From Septoria linicola (Eukaryota; Ascomycota; Dothideomycetes; Mycosphaerellales; Mycosphaerellaceae): a stretch of 64,000 nt of DNA. The notes beneath the pieces were generated by a model, which was given only the letters and a program-made list of their open reading frames with translations, made no database searches and was not told the DNA's origin. The translations under genes and the position numbers were made by a program. The stretch covers positions 806,001 to 870,000 of the forward strand of contig CP099426.1 in NCBI GenBank assembly GCA_024114885.1. The letters are read 5' to 3'. This document shows, one piece after another, positions 21,219 to 34,130 of the stretch (position 1 is the stretch's first letter; each line of letters opens with the position of its first letter).

Positions 21219-24200
21219 TACCGAGCTTAGTAGCGATATATACCTCTCTATATAAGTCGTAAATACGACTTACCTAGAGGGCGTAGTCGAGGCGTAGGAT
21301 AGGCTTAAGCTAGCCTAATTCCTTCTTAATAATACTACTAATATTAACGTAGTATTAAGATCCTTTATCTTATAATATAGTATTATAGCTCGAACTAATA
21401 CTACCTTACTCCTAGCTACTTTATTTACTAAGAAATTAGGGTATTATTATAGCGTATACTATATACGCGTACAGCTCGTAGACTCTATAGGAGTAGAGCG
21501 TATAGTAGGCGTAATCTTTTATACCTACGATATACTAACCTCTAATATAATCTTAGGTCGGCTATAGAGGCGTACTTATCGTATACGGGTCGATAGCGGC
21601 TTAGATAAGTAGACCTATAGCGATACTTTTAAAATCGTTAAGGTTAGAGAAGCCTATAAGTTTTTTAAGGACTTAAAGTATATACTAACTATATATATAG
21701 TAGTAATAAGTAAGATAGGCGAAGGCGAAGAGCTTAACTCTCTTCCTCTTAAATTCTAATAGTTCTTCGACGTCCTAAACCTAATAGAGGAGATAAGGAG
21801 TAAGCTAGTAGATAGCGTAGAGTATACGATTAAGCTACGTCTAGGTACTGTTCCGCTCTTTAGGCCGCTATACTACTAGTCGGGTAAGGAGCTAGAGGAA
21901 TTAAAGAAATACCTTACTATAGGCCTTAAGTACGATTAGATCGAGCGTAGCGTTAGCGAGGTAGGTACGCCTATCCTATTTATACTAAAGAAAGATAGTA
22001 AACTAAGGCTATACGTCGACTACTAAGGGTTAAACGAAATTACTATTAAGAATAGATACCTACTTCCTCTAATTAGTAAGATACTAGATAGGCTTATAGA
22101 AGCTATATAGTTTACGACTCTAGACCTTATAGATATATACTATCGGATTCGTATTAAGCCTAGCGACCGCTAGAAGACTACGTTCTATACGCGCTATAGC
22201 TACTTCTAGTATAAGGTAATACTATTTAGCCTAACTAACGCTCTAGCTACGTTCTAGGCGTATATTAACTATACTCTAGTAGGTTTAGTCGATACGTACT
22301 ACGTAGTATATCTTAATAATATTCTTATCTATAGTAAGAGCCGCGTAGACTACGTACGCGACGTATACGATATACTTATACGCCTCTAGAAGTTCGGACT
22401 CTACGCTTAAAGAGCGAAGTATAAATTCTAGTAGAAGGAAGTCGATTTCCTAGGCTTCGTAGTAACTACTAGAGGGGTTACGATAGATCTACGTAGGATA
22501 GACGTAATCGTAGCGTAGCTAACGCCTATAACGCTCGTAGAGGTCTAATCCTTCCTTAGGTTTACTAACTTCTACTAGCGTTTTATTTTTAAATACTCTA
22601 GAGTAGTATCTCTACTTATAGCGTTATCTAAGGGCGCTATAGTAGGTAAGAAGCCGGGCCTACTCAAGTAGACTATATAAGAGGAGTAGGCGTTTACTAA
22701 GTTAAAAAAGCGTTTTTCTATAGTACCGCTACTAAGGTACTTCGACTCTACGCTTAGGTTACGAGTCGAAAACGACGCCTCTAATTACGTAATTACTATA
22801 ATCCTTAGCTAACTCTTTAGGTCTAAATAGTACTCTATTATATTTATATCTAGGAAGATAATTACTATAGAGTATAATTATAAGATACACGATAAGGAGC
22901 TTCTTATAGTAGTCGAGGCTTTTAAAGCGTAGAGGCCGTACCTCGAAGGCGCTCCGTATACGATCGACGTACTAGTCGACTATAGTAACCTTTATAGGTT
23001 TATAGGCGTAAAGAAGTTAACTAGTAGGTAAGCCTATTAGGCTATATTTCTAGTCCTATTCGACTTCGTTATAACGTACTAGGCAGGTAAGCGAAACCTA
23101 GCTAACGCGCTATTAAGGCGTAGCGATTACGCTAAGGAGGTAGTAGAGGTAACTAACCTACTACCTACCTTATAGACTAAGTTATAGCTATAGAACGATT
23201 AGAGTACGAGGAACGTAGGCGGACTACTCGTAGCTCGTATCTATACGACTTATAAAGAATAGTATTCTTTAATAGAGAGAAGTACTAACTCTAACCTGTA
23301 GTAGTAGTTCTTAACGCCTATACGAGTAGTAGGTATAATTACTAAAGACGAAGAGCCGTACGCGAATATCTTAGACTTAATCCTTAGATATACTCGCGCG
23401 CTAGTATAGGCTAAGCTAAGTATAAGCGTAGTATACTCGTAAGCGATAAGTAATAGCGGCTAGTTCGAGTAATATACTATAAGAGAGGGAAACCTCTAGG
23501 TAGACGATTTACTATACGTATCTAAGGACTACGCCTTATAGACGTAGGTAATTCGTATATATTACGATAATACCCTTATAGGCTATTTTAGTAAGGACAA
23601 GACTATCTCGCTAGTACGAAGGAAGTACTAGTAGCTAGAGATAACTAAGGATATCGTATAATACGTAGAATCCTATAGAAGTTACTAGAAGGTAAAGGCG
23701 CGTCGCTATCGACTATATAGCGAGCTAACTACGCTACCTATACTAGACTATCTATTCTAAGAATTAACTTAGGATTTTATTACGGACCTTCTACTAAGTA
23801 AGTAAGGAGTATACGTATATAATACGATTCTAGTTATCGTCGATCGATATATAAAGATAGTTATCTTCGTACTAACTATAAAGAGGTATACGAGTAGTAA
23901 CCTTATAGGAGTCTTAATATTAGAAGTAATTAGGTATTATAGTATACCTATAGGTATTATTAGCGATAGAGGGTCTATATTCACGAGTTAGTTCTAGTCT
24001 AACTTCTACTACGAGGCGTATATAAAGCGTAAGCTAAGTATAGCGTTCTATCTATAAACGGATAGGTAAACTAAAAGAGCGAATTAGACGCTTAAGACTT
24101 ACCTACGTATCTACTACGTAGAGTAATAAGATAACTAGGTAGACCTACTAGTATAAGCCGAGTTCGTATATAATAATAGTACGTATACGATACTAAAGGT

Positions 24201-24840
24201 GTTACTATTTATAGCGCTATATAGTTTTAATCTAGAGCTAGTAACGAGTAGGCGAGAAGCTTAAGGCGCGCTTCCTAAAAGGGAGGTACTAGCTACTAAG
24301 GAAGCTATAGAAAGATTAAAGAAGAACTATAAGACGCTAAGTAAACGCTAGCGAGAAGTAAGCGAGGCGTAGGCGAGGTACTTTAATAATAGGTATTAGG
24401 CTAAGGAATATAAGGTCGGCGATATAGTCTTACTATCGATAAAGAACCTATAATTAAAGGTTCCTTCGAAGAAGTTAGTAGACAAGTTTACTAGGCCTTT
24501 TAAAGTAATTAACGTAGTAGGAAAGTAGGCGTACTACTTAGCTCTACTACTAGACGCTCTTATCTATAACGTATTTTATATATCGCTTCTAGAACCTTAG
24601 AAGAGTAGCGAGACATAGGTAGAGAGTATACTACTCGCGGACTACTAGAGTAAATAGGAAGTTAAGAAGATCCTTAGAACTCGAGTAAGGAAGAGCGTAC
24701 GCTAGTACTTAATCCGCTAGTAGGGCTAGCCTAAAGAGTACGACTAGTAGGAACCTAAAGAATATATTAGCGGCTATATAGTACTAGACGTATTCGAAGC
24801 GTAGCGCGTAAGTAGGCGCGTAGTAAGATAGAAGCGCTAA
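21219..24840 (+). pseudogene. Gypsy G1 Pol (protease, RT, RNase H, integrase, chromodomain)
   Basis: Domains in order: retroviral-type protease near 21390-21560, reverse transcriptase about 21960-22500, RNase H about 22690-23080, integrase about 23560-24300, chromodomain about 24655-24790. RT motifs include RLYVDYQGLN, TTLDLIDIYYRI, LFSLTNALATF, and VVYLNNILIYS, where the catalytic YLDD reads YLNN after a G-to-A change. The integrase has VDRYIKIVIF and ISDRGSIFTS. The chromodomain shows VKKILRTRVRK, QYLIRQQGQP and EYDQQEPKEYI, the usual Trp codons now TAG. The stop is at 24838-24840. The chromodomain marks this as a chromovirus, a clade known to target heterochromatin. Confidence 0.9.
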
Positions 24841-24866
24841 GGCGCTAATACGCTAAGGCACTAATA
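24835..24866 (+). repeat. Two 16-bp tandem units just after Gypsy pol
   Basis: cgctaaggcgctaata followed by cgctaaggcactaata. G3 has the same array in reverse (about 42105-42135). It overlaps the last codons of pol. Confidence 0.7.
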
Positions 24867-25098
24867 CGGCGATACTAAGTACTAAGCGCTAAACTTATAC
24901 TTAGAGGTAAACTTTAAATTTAAGAAGGTAAGAAAATTACTAAGGTATTTAGGATATATCGAAGCGTAAACTATATTATTTATATACGCCTACTAAGTAG
25001 GTCGTATAGTACTCGTAGGTAAGAAGTAAGAATCTAACTATAGCCTATATAGGCGCGAGTAGAGTATAAGAGGCGTAGGTAGGTAGCGAGCGAAACGC
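24867..25098. other. Gypsy G1 spacer between pol and antisense frame
   Basis: Noncoding stretch where the two convergent frames meet; nothing recognised. Confidence 0.5.
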
Positions 25099-25978
25099 TT
25101 ATTTATCGTCTATAGAGAGCGCGTCGTCGCTAGCGTTTCTACTACCGTCGACGCTCTCTACGTCCTTATCCTCGTCCTCTACCTCTACCTCCTTATCGGA
25201 TACTACGTCCTTAGAGAGCTTACTCTCCTTCTAGTTACTACCCTTAGAGTAGGCTACCTCTATAGTAGCGTCTAGGGCGTCGCTAGAGGCGCCTACTATA
25301 TAGTTAGTCTATAAAGAGTATTAGTATCGTAGAGAGATCGTATAGGAAAAGTAGGTATACCTCGTACTATAGCTTAAATATAGCTACTATAAAGTTAGAC
25401 TAGCGCTAGGTCTCTACTAGAACCGTAACGGATATCGCGCTAGTCGCCTATAAGGCGAGCGCGCTCGCCTTATATAGCGTATCCTAGCTACTAACGGCTT
25501 TACCCTTATTACTAGTAAAGACCCTCTTAGCGGTCTTAATAGAGATATAGAGGCTCTTTAGATAGCGCTTTACCTACTCTTTACGTACGCTCTTAGAGAG
25601 GGTCTCTAGCTACTCGCGGTAGTATAGTACGTAGCGCGCCTACCGCTTAAGGTTTCTATTAGTAATACGCTCGTAGGCGTAATACTAGCGCTTATAGCGC
25701 TAGTACTTAACCTTCTAGCTAGGCTTTATTACCTTATTATATATAGGTTCGTCGTCTATACGTAGTCCGTTAGTAGGTAAAGCGTAGTTAAGGAGTATTC
25801 GAAAAGCTGTACTATCGTAGGTATACTTAATATAGTAGAGGTAGATATCGATATCTCTATAGCCTCTAATATTATCGATAGTACAGAGTAAGCGGTTTAG
25901 GACTACGACTCTAGTACGCTTCGGTAGTATTATACTTACGTTAGTAGTATAGTAATCGTATAGAGATACTAGCGTTAA
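25099..25978 (-). pseudogene. Antisense reading frame of Gypsy G1 (unknown protein)
   Basis: Runs against gag-pol, between pol and the 3' LTR. Minus-strand stop at 25099-25101, preceded by the acidic, Ser-rich tail and by the basic middle part (RYLKSLQTSIKTAKRVF-like residues). The conservation of the frame among G0, G1 and G3, and its retained CpG content, argue that it was a real gene before RIP. Family not recognised; it shows no transmembrane or RT signature. Confidence 0.6.
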
Positions 25979-26300
25979 TAAGAATATAGAAAATATTATA
26001 TACGTAGAGAGAGAAAGTCTAAGAGAGAGTTAGAAGAGTTTTTAAGAACACGCTCGAGCTACGAATCGTAGTCGCTATAGTAAGGAATATATTACTACGT
26101 AAACGTAATACGTATAGTAACTCTTTACTTCGTAGCGCAGATTTACGTAATACGCTAAAGGTTCGTAGGTATAACGCGCTAGAGACGCGATAGCGTAGAA
26201 TATATAAAGTATATTATAAAGACTAAATAGGAAGCCTAGAATATAACCTATAAAGTAAGAGTTGTCGCTAAGAGTAGCTCCTTTAGGGAGAGGAGATAGT
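25979..26300. other. Gypsy G1 3' untranslated region and polypurine tract
   Basis: No gene seen. It ends with the purine-rich run agggagaggagatag just before the LTR. The promoter of the antisense frame would be in or next to this stretch or the LTR. Confidence 0.55.
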
Positions 26301-26472
26301 TATAAGAGCTAGGTAAGGTCGAAGGCTAAGACCCGCCTTAGGCTTATAGGCTTAGCGTACGGTATAATTATAGTACGCGTATATATCTAAAAGGAGGTAA
26401 GAATTAGTCTTACGATATCCTAATAGTCTTATTAGGAGAGCGCTCTATATATTACTATATACCTCTTTTATA
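26301..26472 (+). repeat. Gypsy G1 3' LTR, 172 bp
   Basis: Same borders as the other family 1 LTRs. Confidence 0.93.
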
Positions 26473-27833
26473 ATTATATAGATATAAGAGTATAGCCTTA
26501 GTAGGTAAGAAGTAATAAACTAATAAATAGAGGAAAGGATACTATATTTATTAGATACTATAATAATATAGTAAAGGTATAGAAGTTCTAGGAGCTAGAT
26601 ATAAAGGCTATTAAGTAGTATACTAATATAATCTTCTTTAAAGATAAACTAGGTAGAGAATTAGACTTAAATATTAAGATTAAGAATCTCTCTAGTTTAG
26701 CTCTAGAAAAGAGACCTATTAGAAGGCTAAGAACTATTAGCTAGCCTACTCTATAAGCTAGTAAGAGTACTCTAGGTACTCCTAGTCTAGGCTAGTAGAA
26801 GCCTTCTCCCTTTTAGCTATTAGTATAGGTTTAAGAAGAAAAGAAACTCTTTATATAACTTCTACCTCTACTAGAAGATATAGAAGAGTATAGAAAATTC
26901 CTAGACTAAAAGAAAGTTAAGAAAGAATCTAAGAATTCTACCTAAGAAACTATAAAGATAGATTAGAAGTAGATAGCTCTAAGGTAAACTCTTAGAAAGA
27001 GGAAAGTATTCTAAGAACTTAATAGATTTAACTAGAAGCTAAAGCTAATTAGGCTTAAGCTAGATTAGAATAGTTAGCTAGATAAGGAAATACTCTTAGA
27101 GTATTAGGCTTTCTTCTTAGCTATAAGCTCTATTAACCTAGGTATCCTATAGGACCTAGAATTCTTAAAGAAAGTTAAAGAGATTATATTCTCTACTACT
27201 AAAGAAGTAGGAATATATAAATAGGAGGTTCTAATTCTAAGGAACTATAAGGAAGTAGTAAGTAATCTTAAGTAGAGTTATTTCTAGTAAGAAGCTATTT
27301 AGAAGGAGCTAGATATACTTATAAGTAATAATACCTAGACTATAGTAGTTCTACTAAAAGAGGCTAACTTAGTTACCTTAAGATAGGTCTTTAATATTAA
27401 GAGAAAACTTAGTAGTACTATTAAAAGGTTTAAGGCAAGACTAGTTATAAGAGGGTTCTTCTAAAAGTATAGAGTAGACTATATAGAAACTTTTACTTTT
27501 ATAGTTAGGTAGGATACTCTAAGAGAATTTATAGCTATAGTCTATAAGAAGGACCTAGTTCTATACTAAGTAGATATAAATAATATATTTATAGAGAGTA
27601 TCCTATATAAGGATATCTATATAATCCTACTACTAGGTATTAACCTACTAACTAGTATAGTCTTATAAGTTCTAAGGAGTCTCTATAGGCTAAAGTAAGC
27701 TATAAGAGACTAGAATTAGCTATATATATTAAAGCTAAAAGGAATAGGATTTAGATAATTAGAAGTAGACTTATATCTTCTAATCTATAAGAAAAGGAAA
27801 GACCTAATAATCCTAATCTATATTAATAATATA
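26473..27833 (+). pseudogene. Copia copy 1: connection region and reverse transcriptase N-terminal part
   Basis: Resumes the Copia 1 frame after G1. From about 27330 the Copia reverse transcriptase is plain: WVFNIKRKL, RFKARLVIRGF, VDYIETFTFIV, DTLREFIAIV and VDINNIFIESIL (for VDVNNAFTES). It then has LLLGINLLTS and LRSLYRLK. The frame breaks at YINNI at 27833 (the YxDD active site is YIDDI in Copia RTs; here D became N). It continues after Copia 2 at 34136. Confidence 0.9.
27829..27833. repeat. 5-bp target-site duplication of Copia 2, left copy
   Basis: atata, repeated at 34131-34135. The uninterrupted sequence in Copia 3 and Copia 4 has it once. Confidence 0.9.
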
Positions 27834-28110
27834 TATTAAAAGTAGAGGGCGTGTTATATACTATATAATGTTAAGGAGGGTATAGCGTAGTAAAGTAGAA
27901 TAGGGGATCAATCTTGAACTAACTTATATATATAGTATAGTAGTAATATACTAGGAACTAAATACAAAGTTGATTAAGTTAGTTATCTAAGAAGAGAAGA
28001 AAGAGAAGCAAGATGTACCTCTTACTAAGCCTTAGGTAGATGCCTTAGGTATCTAGAACTATACTTAAATGTCTATATCTAGACTAACTATCTAGGATAC
28101 ATTCTTAACA
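27834..28110 (-). repeat. Copia 2 3' LTR, 277 bp
   Basis: Plus-strand ends are tattaaaagtagaggg and attcttaaca. Original ends TGTTAA...TTAACA; the left TG has become TA while the right CA is intact here. Confidence 0.92.
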
Positions 28111-28780
28111 CTCCTACTTATGCTATATAGTCAGATCTTTCTATAGATCATCTATAATACTCAAGTACTAGCCCTAATCTTAATTAGTTATTAAGTACTT
28201 ACTTTTTAGACTAACAACTAGACAGTACTAACTATTAATCTAATAAACTTTCTATACTACTATCTCCTATAAAAAGGTAAAAGAAATATCTTCTATAAGA
28301 TCTTCCTCCTCTCTTATATAGGAGTAGATTGTTTAGGACATAGACTATCTAGTAAGTTGCCCCTATCCTTTCTTATAGCTAATTCTAATAGCTCCCTAGA
28401 TTCCTTATAGCCTAGTCCCCTACTTAGTTATATTCTATATAGCTTCTTAGTTCCCTAATAGCCTTTAGAGTGTACTATTCTTAGCTATAAGGATCTTATA
28501 TTAAGCTAGGGAGTAGAGTAACTACATACTAGTAGAGGAGATAATAGCTACTATAGAGGAGGTCTTTAACATTAACTAGTACTTAGCCTTAGAGAGTGTC
28601 TAGTTTAGCTAGGTGCTATATAGTAATATTATAGTTAGTAATAGGTCTAATATTAGTAAGAGTATTTAGGACTTTATAAAGTCTAACTAAGGAGGAGTTA
28701 AGTAACTAAAATCTTTCTTTTAGACTCCTCTTAGTTTAACTCTAAGGCTTAGAGTTATCTTTTATATATCTCTTATATAA
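28111..28780. other. Copia 2 3' untranslated region
   Basis: About 650 bases between the end of pol and the 3' LTR with no recognisable domain. Next to the LTR the minus strand reads gcataagtaggag, a plausible polypurine tract. The same region is present in Copia 1 (35166-35807), Copia 3 and Copia 4. Confidence 0.6.
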
Positions 28781-31700
28781 GGTAGAGCTACTTTATAAAC
28801 TCCTAAAACTATAGTCTATTCTTTAGCTTAGTAAGACTATCTACTACTATCTCTTTTATATTTATATATTCTATAAAGATAAGTCTGTTCTACTAGAGCT
28901 TTCTTATAGCATTGTATAAGATATTAATGTATTTAGACTTGTTATAAACATATAAGTCCTTAACTAGAGTAAAGGTAGCTTAGTTATTACCTTTTAGCTA
29001 AATTAGCCTAATTCTAGTAATAGTTTCCTAGTTACTAAGGATCCTTAGTTAGTAAGAACATTCTCCTACTAACTCTAGGCATCTAAGCTCTCTTAAAAGA
29101 GCACTAAGGAACTATAACTGTTTTATATATACTCCTATAGCTATATATTTAGCTTCTATTATAGATATAGCTATAGATTTCTACTTCTTACTTATCTAGG
29201 AGATTAGTATACTATAAAGGAAGAAGATATATCTAAGGATTAAGACTCTATTAGTCTTGTCTATTATATAGTTAGAGTCTATATATCTAGTAAGACAGCC
29301 TTAACTATTCCTTAAGTATTTTAGACTAAGGTCTAGGTTTAATCTTAGGTATCTAGTTAGCTTCTTTAGAGCCTTTATATATCCTACTATTAGATTACTA
29401 ATATAGGAGCTTAATCTTCTAAAGGCAAATAAAATGTCTAGTCTTATAACAGTTACAAGTTATATCTATGTTCTAATAATAGATTAGTACTCCTATTTAT
29501 TACACCTTTTATTATTTAGTCTAGTAGGCTTTAGACTTTTATAGCTGTCTATTAGTAAAAGAGTTAGTAATATAGTCTCTTGACCTATTCCTATCTTAGC
29601 TAGGTTCTCTTAGATATAGTGCTTCTAGTTAAGTTTTAGCTAGCCTTATTATCTGTTTCTTATTAGTCTTATTTCAAGAATCTTGTCTAGTTCTCTAAGA
29701 TCTTTAATCTTAAAGACCTTACTAAGTTAGTCTTTAAACTAGAGGATATCTTCTAGTCTCTCTATAGTAATAGGTATATTATTAATATAGATTAGGATTA
29801 TTAGGTCTTTCCTTTTCTTATAGATTAGAAGACATAGGTCTACTTCTAATTGTCTAAATCCTATTCCTTTCAGCTTTAATATATATAGCTGATTCTAGTC
29901 TCTTATAGCTTACTTTAGCCTATAGAGACTCCTTAGAACTTATAAGACTATACTAGTTAGTAGGTTAATACCTAGTAGTAGGATTATATAGATATCCTTA
30001 TATAGGATACTCTCTATAAATATATTATTTATATCTACTTAGTATAGAACTAGGTCCTTCTTATAGACTATAGCTATAAATCCTCTTAGAGTATCCTACC
30101 TAACTATAGGAGTAAAAGTTTCTATATAGTCTACTCTATACTTTTAGGAGAACCCTCTTATAACTAGTCTTGCCTTAAACTTTTTAATAGCTCTACTAAG
30201 CTTTCTCTTAATATTAAAGACCTATCTTAAGGTAACTAAGTTAGCTTCTTTTAATAGGACTACTATAGTCTAGGTATTATTACTTATAAGTATATCTAGC
30301 TCTTTCTAAATAGCTTCTTACTAGAGATAACCCTACTTAGGATTACTTACTACTTCCTTATAGTTCCTTAGAATTAGAACCTCCTATTTATGTATTCCTA
30401 CTTCTTTAGTAGCTAAGAATATAATCTCTTTAACTTCCTCTAAGAATTCTAGGTCCTATAGGATGCCTAGGTTAATAGAGCTTATAACTAAAAAGAAAGC
30501 CTAATACTCTAGGAGCATTTCCTTATCTAGCTAACTATTCTAATCTAGCTTAAGCCTAATTAGCTTTAGCTTCTAGTTAAATCTATTAAGTTCTTAGGAT
30601 ACTTTCCTCTTTCTAAGAGTCTACCTTAGGGCTATCTACTCCTAATCTACCTCTATAGTTTCTTAGGTAGAATTCTTAGATTCTTTCTTAACTTTCCCTT
30701 AGTTTAGGAATTTTCTATACTCTCCTATATCTTCTAGTAGAGGTAGAAGTTATATAAAGAGTTTCTTTCCTTCCTAAACCTATACTAATAGCTAAGGAAG
30801 AGGAGGCTTCTACTAGCCTAGACTAGGAGCACCTAGAGTACTCCTACTAGCTTATAGAGTAGGCTAGCTAATAGTTCTTAGCCTTCTAATAGGTCTTCTT
30901 TCTAGAGCTAAACTAGAGAGATTCTTAATCTTAATATTTAAGTCTAATTCTCTACCTAGCTTATCTTTAAAGAAGATTATATTAGTATACTACTTAATAG
31001 CCTTTATATCTAGCTCCTAGAACTTCTATACCTTTACTATATTATTATAGTATCTAATAAATATAGTATTCTTTCCTCTATTTATTAGTTTATTACTTCT
31101 TACCTACTAAGGCTATACTCTTATATCTATATATACTATAGCTCTATATCCCTATACTTTAAGGTAGGAGACTATTAGTTTAATTCTATTAAAAGCTTTA
31201 TTAGGTAAGAGCTTAAATCTTTTAATATTAGATCTATTTAGGAGCTTATTCCTTATATATACCTATACTTTAAGAGCTTCTAGCTAAAACTTAATAGGTA
31301 TCTTACTTTCTTTAAGTATTGCTCTAATAGAGGCCTTTAATATTTAGATAGACCTCTTAACTACTTTATTCTAGAGTAAATTATAGGCCTTAGTTAGCTT
31401 AAGGGTAATTCTAAAGTCCTTCTCCTACTATTTAATTAGAGTAGTAATCTCTCTAGTATTATTAGCCCTTATAGACTTAAGGAGTACTACTAACTACCTT
31501 TCTGCCTTAATCCTCTAGTTCTAAAGAGTAGTTAGTATATCTAATCTAGCTTTAAGTAGAAATACCTATTTCTTTCTTAAGAAATTATTAATAATCTTAA
31601 GCTACTATATAAAACCTTTTACTAATAATAGTAATAGTCTATAAATATCTACTAATATAAGAGCTAATCTTTTAGGTCTTCTCTTAATAGACTTACCTAG

Positions 31701-33800
31701 GTGTTTCTTTATCTTGCCTATTATATAGATCCTATACTTATACTCTTCCTAGTTAGGAATTAGAATTCTTTCCTTTAGGTTAGTAACTTTATAAAGGTTT
31801 GAGAGTAACTCTCTTCTAAAGTATATAAATCTTCTATACTATAGCTCCTACTATTTTAGATCCTTCTCTAATAGGGTAGTATAGGTATTATTAACCTCTA
31901 TAGGATTATATAGTAAGTAATATAACTTTTCCTATAGGAGAGGTAATATCTTACTAATAAATAGAATACCTCTAACTAGCTTAGTCTTTATAACTATTTA
32001 GCTATCTAGGGAGGTAAGAGTGAAATTAGGCTTCTAGACTCTAAATTACTTACTAAACTAATTCTATAATATAAGATTTACTCTAAGATTAGGAATAAAT
32101 AGTACTCTATTAAGTAGAACTTCTCCTCCTAAGATTCCCTTTATCTATACTAGCCTAGAGTAGGTTATATAAAGGTATCCTCCTCCTACCTTAATCTATA
32201 CTTTCTTCCTTAGTAGTTTTACTAATCTAAAGAAGGATAGTTAGTTAGTTATATAGGATAAGGTATAGGAATCTAAGAGCTATTCTTAGAGTAATAACTT
32301 ACCTTTAGCCTTAATTATAGAATAGGCTAACTTATCTTAGTTATTATCTTCTAATAGGGAATTATTATTACTTCTAGAACTAGAGTAAGTTCTAGAATCA
32401 GAACTAGAACTAGACTCCTAAGCTAAAAATCCTTTCTTTAGAAGCTTTCTAGACTTTTCTATCCTCTAAAGCTACTTACCTATTTTCTAGACAACCTTCT
32501 TTAGCTTATTATATAATAATAACTTATAGATAGCTTTCTTAATATATCTAGTATTCCTTAGTAAAGAGGATCTTCTAGCCTTCCCTCTAAGGAATAATCC
32601 CTAAGAGTCCTTCTAGTTCTTAGTACTATTTCTCTACTAGGACAGTTTCTTAGTAGTAGGGAGGTTAGGATAATCCTTTAACTAGTACTTCCCTTTCTTA
32701 TAGAGCTAGTACATTAGTAGGGACTTTCCTTAGTAGGGCTACTTAGAATAGAATATAGCTAAACCTATGTCTATCTTATCTAGATTGTCTCTTACCTCTT
32801 AGGACTTAAGTAGAAGGAGAATAGTGTCTATATCTAAGGATAGTTAGGTTATAATAGTATTCTTAGCTACTTAGTATAATATAGGTAGGGACTATAGGAG
32901 ATGTTTCAGCCTTTTCTCTTAGCTCTAGTAGTAAGCTTCCTAAGGATTAATCTTAGTAATCCTTTTACCTAGGCCTCTAAGGTATCTCTATACTTCCCTA
33001 ATTGTCTTATTAGGTAATATCCTAAATATAACAAACTACTTAATTAGACCTATAGTATAGGACTTTAGGACTCTATTATACTTGTTCTAGAGAATCACCT
33101 ATATCTTAGCTACTAGTATAGTAATATACTATATCTCTAGCTCTATCTTATTATCTTTACTAATACTATATCTAATACTAAACCTATATACTATATTATC
33201 TTTTAAGAAGTGTTAATTCTAAGTAACATATATCTAGAGACTAGTATCCTACTAAACTATATATAGGTTCCCTCTAATAATTAGTTAGCTAATTGCCTAG
33301 AACTAGTCCTTCCCTTCTAGCTTATCTGTCTATAGCTTAAACTATCTCTTCTAGTTAGTTCTGTCTAGGATTAGAATCCTTTAACTCTTCTTATCCTCTT
33401 AGTCTATTATAGAAATAGGTAAATAGAATAAATAATTAGTAGAATGCTTTAGACTAGCTAAGGATTCTAGAGAAGAGTAATTTCTTATAGTAAGGAGACT
33501 AGCTCTAAGGGACAGGGATTCCTCGTATTTAGAAAATTACTAAGACTTAGATCTTTCTCTCTTAGCAGAGTTTCTATTACTAGGTAGTAGGAAGGCTAAG
33601 TAGCCTCTTCTAACTCTAGTAATACTAGGTATAATAGTAGAGAACTAGGTAGGTATTAACAAAGTAGAAACATACTACTATCTTATAGAGATCTTTACTA
33701 ACTTATATACTACTAGGTATAAACTAGCTTCGTTAGTAATATAGTTAGGGAAACTTCTAGGCCCTAAATGTTTTCTATAAACTATAAGGGATACAAGTAA
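28781..33800 (-). pseudogene. Copia 2 Gag-Pol polyprotein
   Basis: Minus-strand order from right to left: Gag (about 33800-32650), zinc-knuckle relic (about 32700-32640), protease (about 32330-32210), integrase (about 31860-31000), a connection region rich in Ser/Pro (about 30980-30700), reverse transcriptase (about 30330-29600), RNase H (about 29250-28850). RT and RNase H motifs match those of Copia 1, including the region encoding KKQKSIAISIIEAKYIA. Fewer RIP stops than in Copia 1, but many remain, so no functional product is expected. Confidence 0.88.
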
Positions 33801-33842
33801 CCTATACTAATATAGGTTACTCCTATTTAGTATATAAACCTA

Positions 33843-33853
33843 GGCTTATAATC
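33843..33853 (-). other. Copia 2 primer binding site, initiator tRNA-Met anticodon-arm type
   Basis: Directly after the 5' LTR the minus strand reads gattataagcc. The complement of the anticodon stem-loop of initiator tRNA-Met (GGCTCATAACC as DNA) would be GGTTATGAGCC. Two positions differ, one being the RIP change TG to TA. This half-tRNA priming is known from Drosophila copia and yeast Ty5. Confidence 0.5.
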
Positions 33854-34130
33854 TATTAAAAGTAGAGGGCGTATTATATACTATATAATATTAAGGAGGG
33901 TATAGCGTAGTAAAGTAGAATAGGGGATTAATCTTAAACTAACTTATATATATAGTATAGTAGTAATATGCTAGGAACTAAATATAAAGTTAATTAAGTT
34001 AGTTATTTAAGAAGAGAAGAAAGAGAAGCAAGATATACCTCTTACTAAGCCTTAGGTAGATACCTTAGGCATCTAGAACTATGCTCAAATATCTATGTCT
34101 AGACTAACTATCTAGGATATATTCTTAATA
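33854..34130 (-). repeat. Copia 2 5' LTR, 277 bp
   Basis: Same borders as 27834-28110; both ends RIP-mutated (tattaa...ttaata). Confidence 0.92.

Larger units (their letters stand above)
19790..26472 (+). mobile_element. Gypsy G1 (family 1), full length, 6.68 kb
   Basis: Two 172-bp LTRs (19790-19961, 26301-26472) bound gag, pol with chromodomain, and an antisense frame. It interrupts Copia 1 in the integrase C-terminal region. The 5-bp flanks are tatat (left) and attat (right), which do not match well, so a TSD is not proven. The interrupted Copia frame does prove insertion at this place. Confidence 0.92.
27834..34130 (-). mobile_element. Copia copy 2, full length, 6.3 kb
   Basis: Complete Ty1/Copia element with two 277-bp LTRs (27834-28110 and 33854-34130) and a 5-bp TSD (atata). 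Coding is on the minus strand, so the 5' LTR is the one at 33854-34130. It lies exactly in the RT active-site codons of Copia 1, opposite to it in orientation. It keeps somewhat more CpA/TpG than Copia 1. Confidence 0.93.

Noticed and set aside
19785..26477. A 5-bp target duplication for Gypsy G1
   Set aside because: Flanks are tatat and attat; the differences are T/A swaps that RIP cannot make, so no duplication is claimed although the insertion is certain from the Copia frame.
27852..28110. Copia LTR starting at tgttatata
   Set aside because: It gives neat TG..CA ends in Copia 2 alone, but all five Copia LTRs share 18 more bases upstream (tattaaaagtagagggcg), and only the longer form gives the atata TSD.
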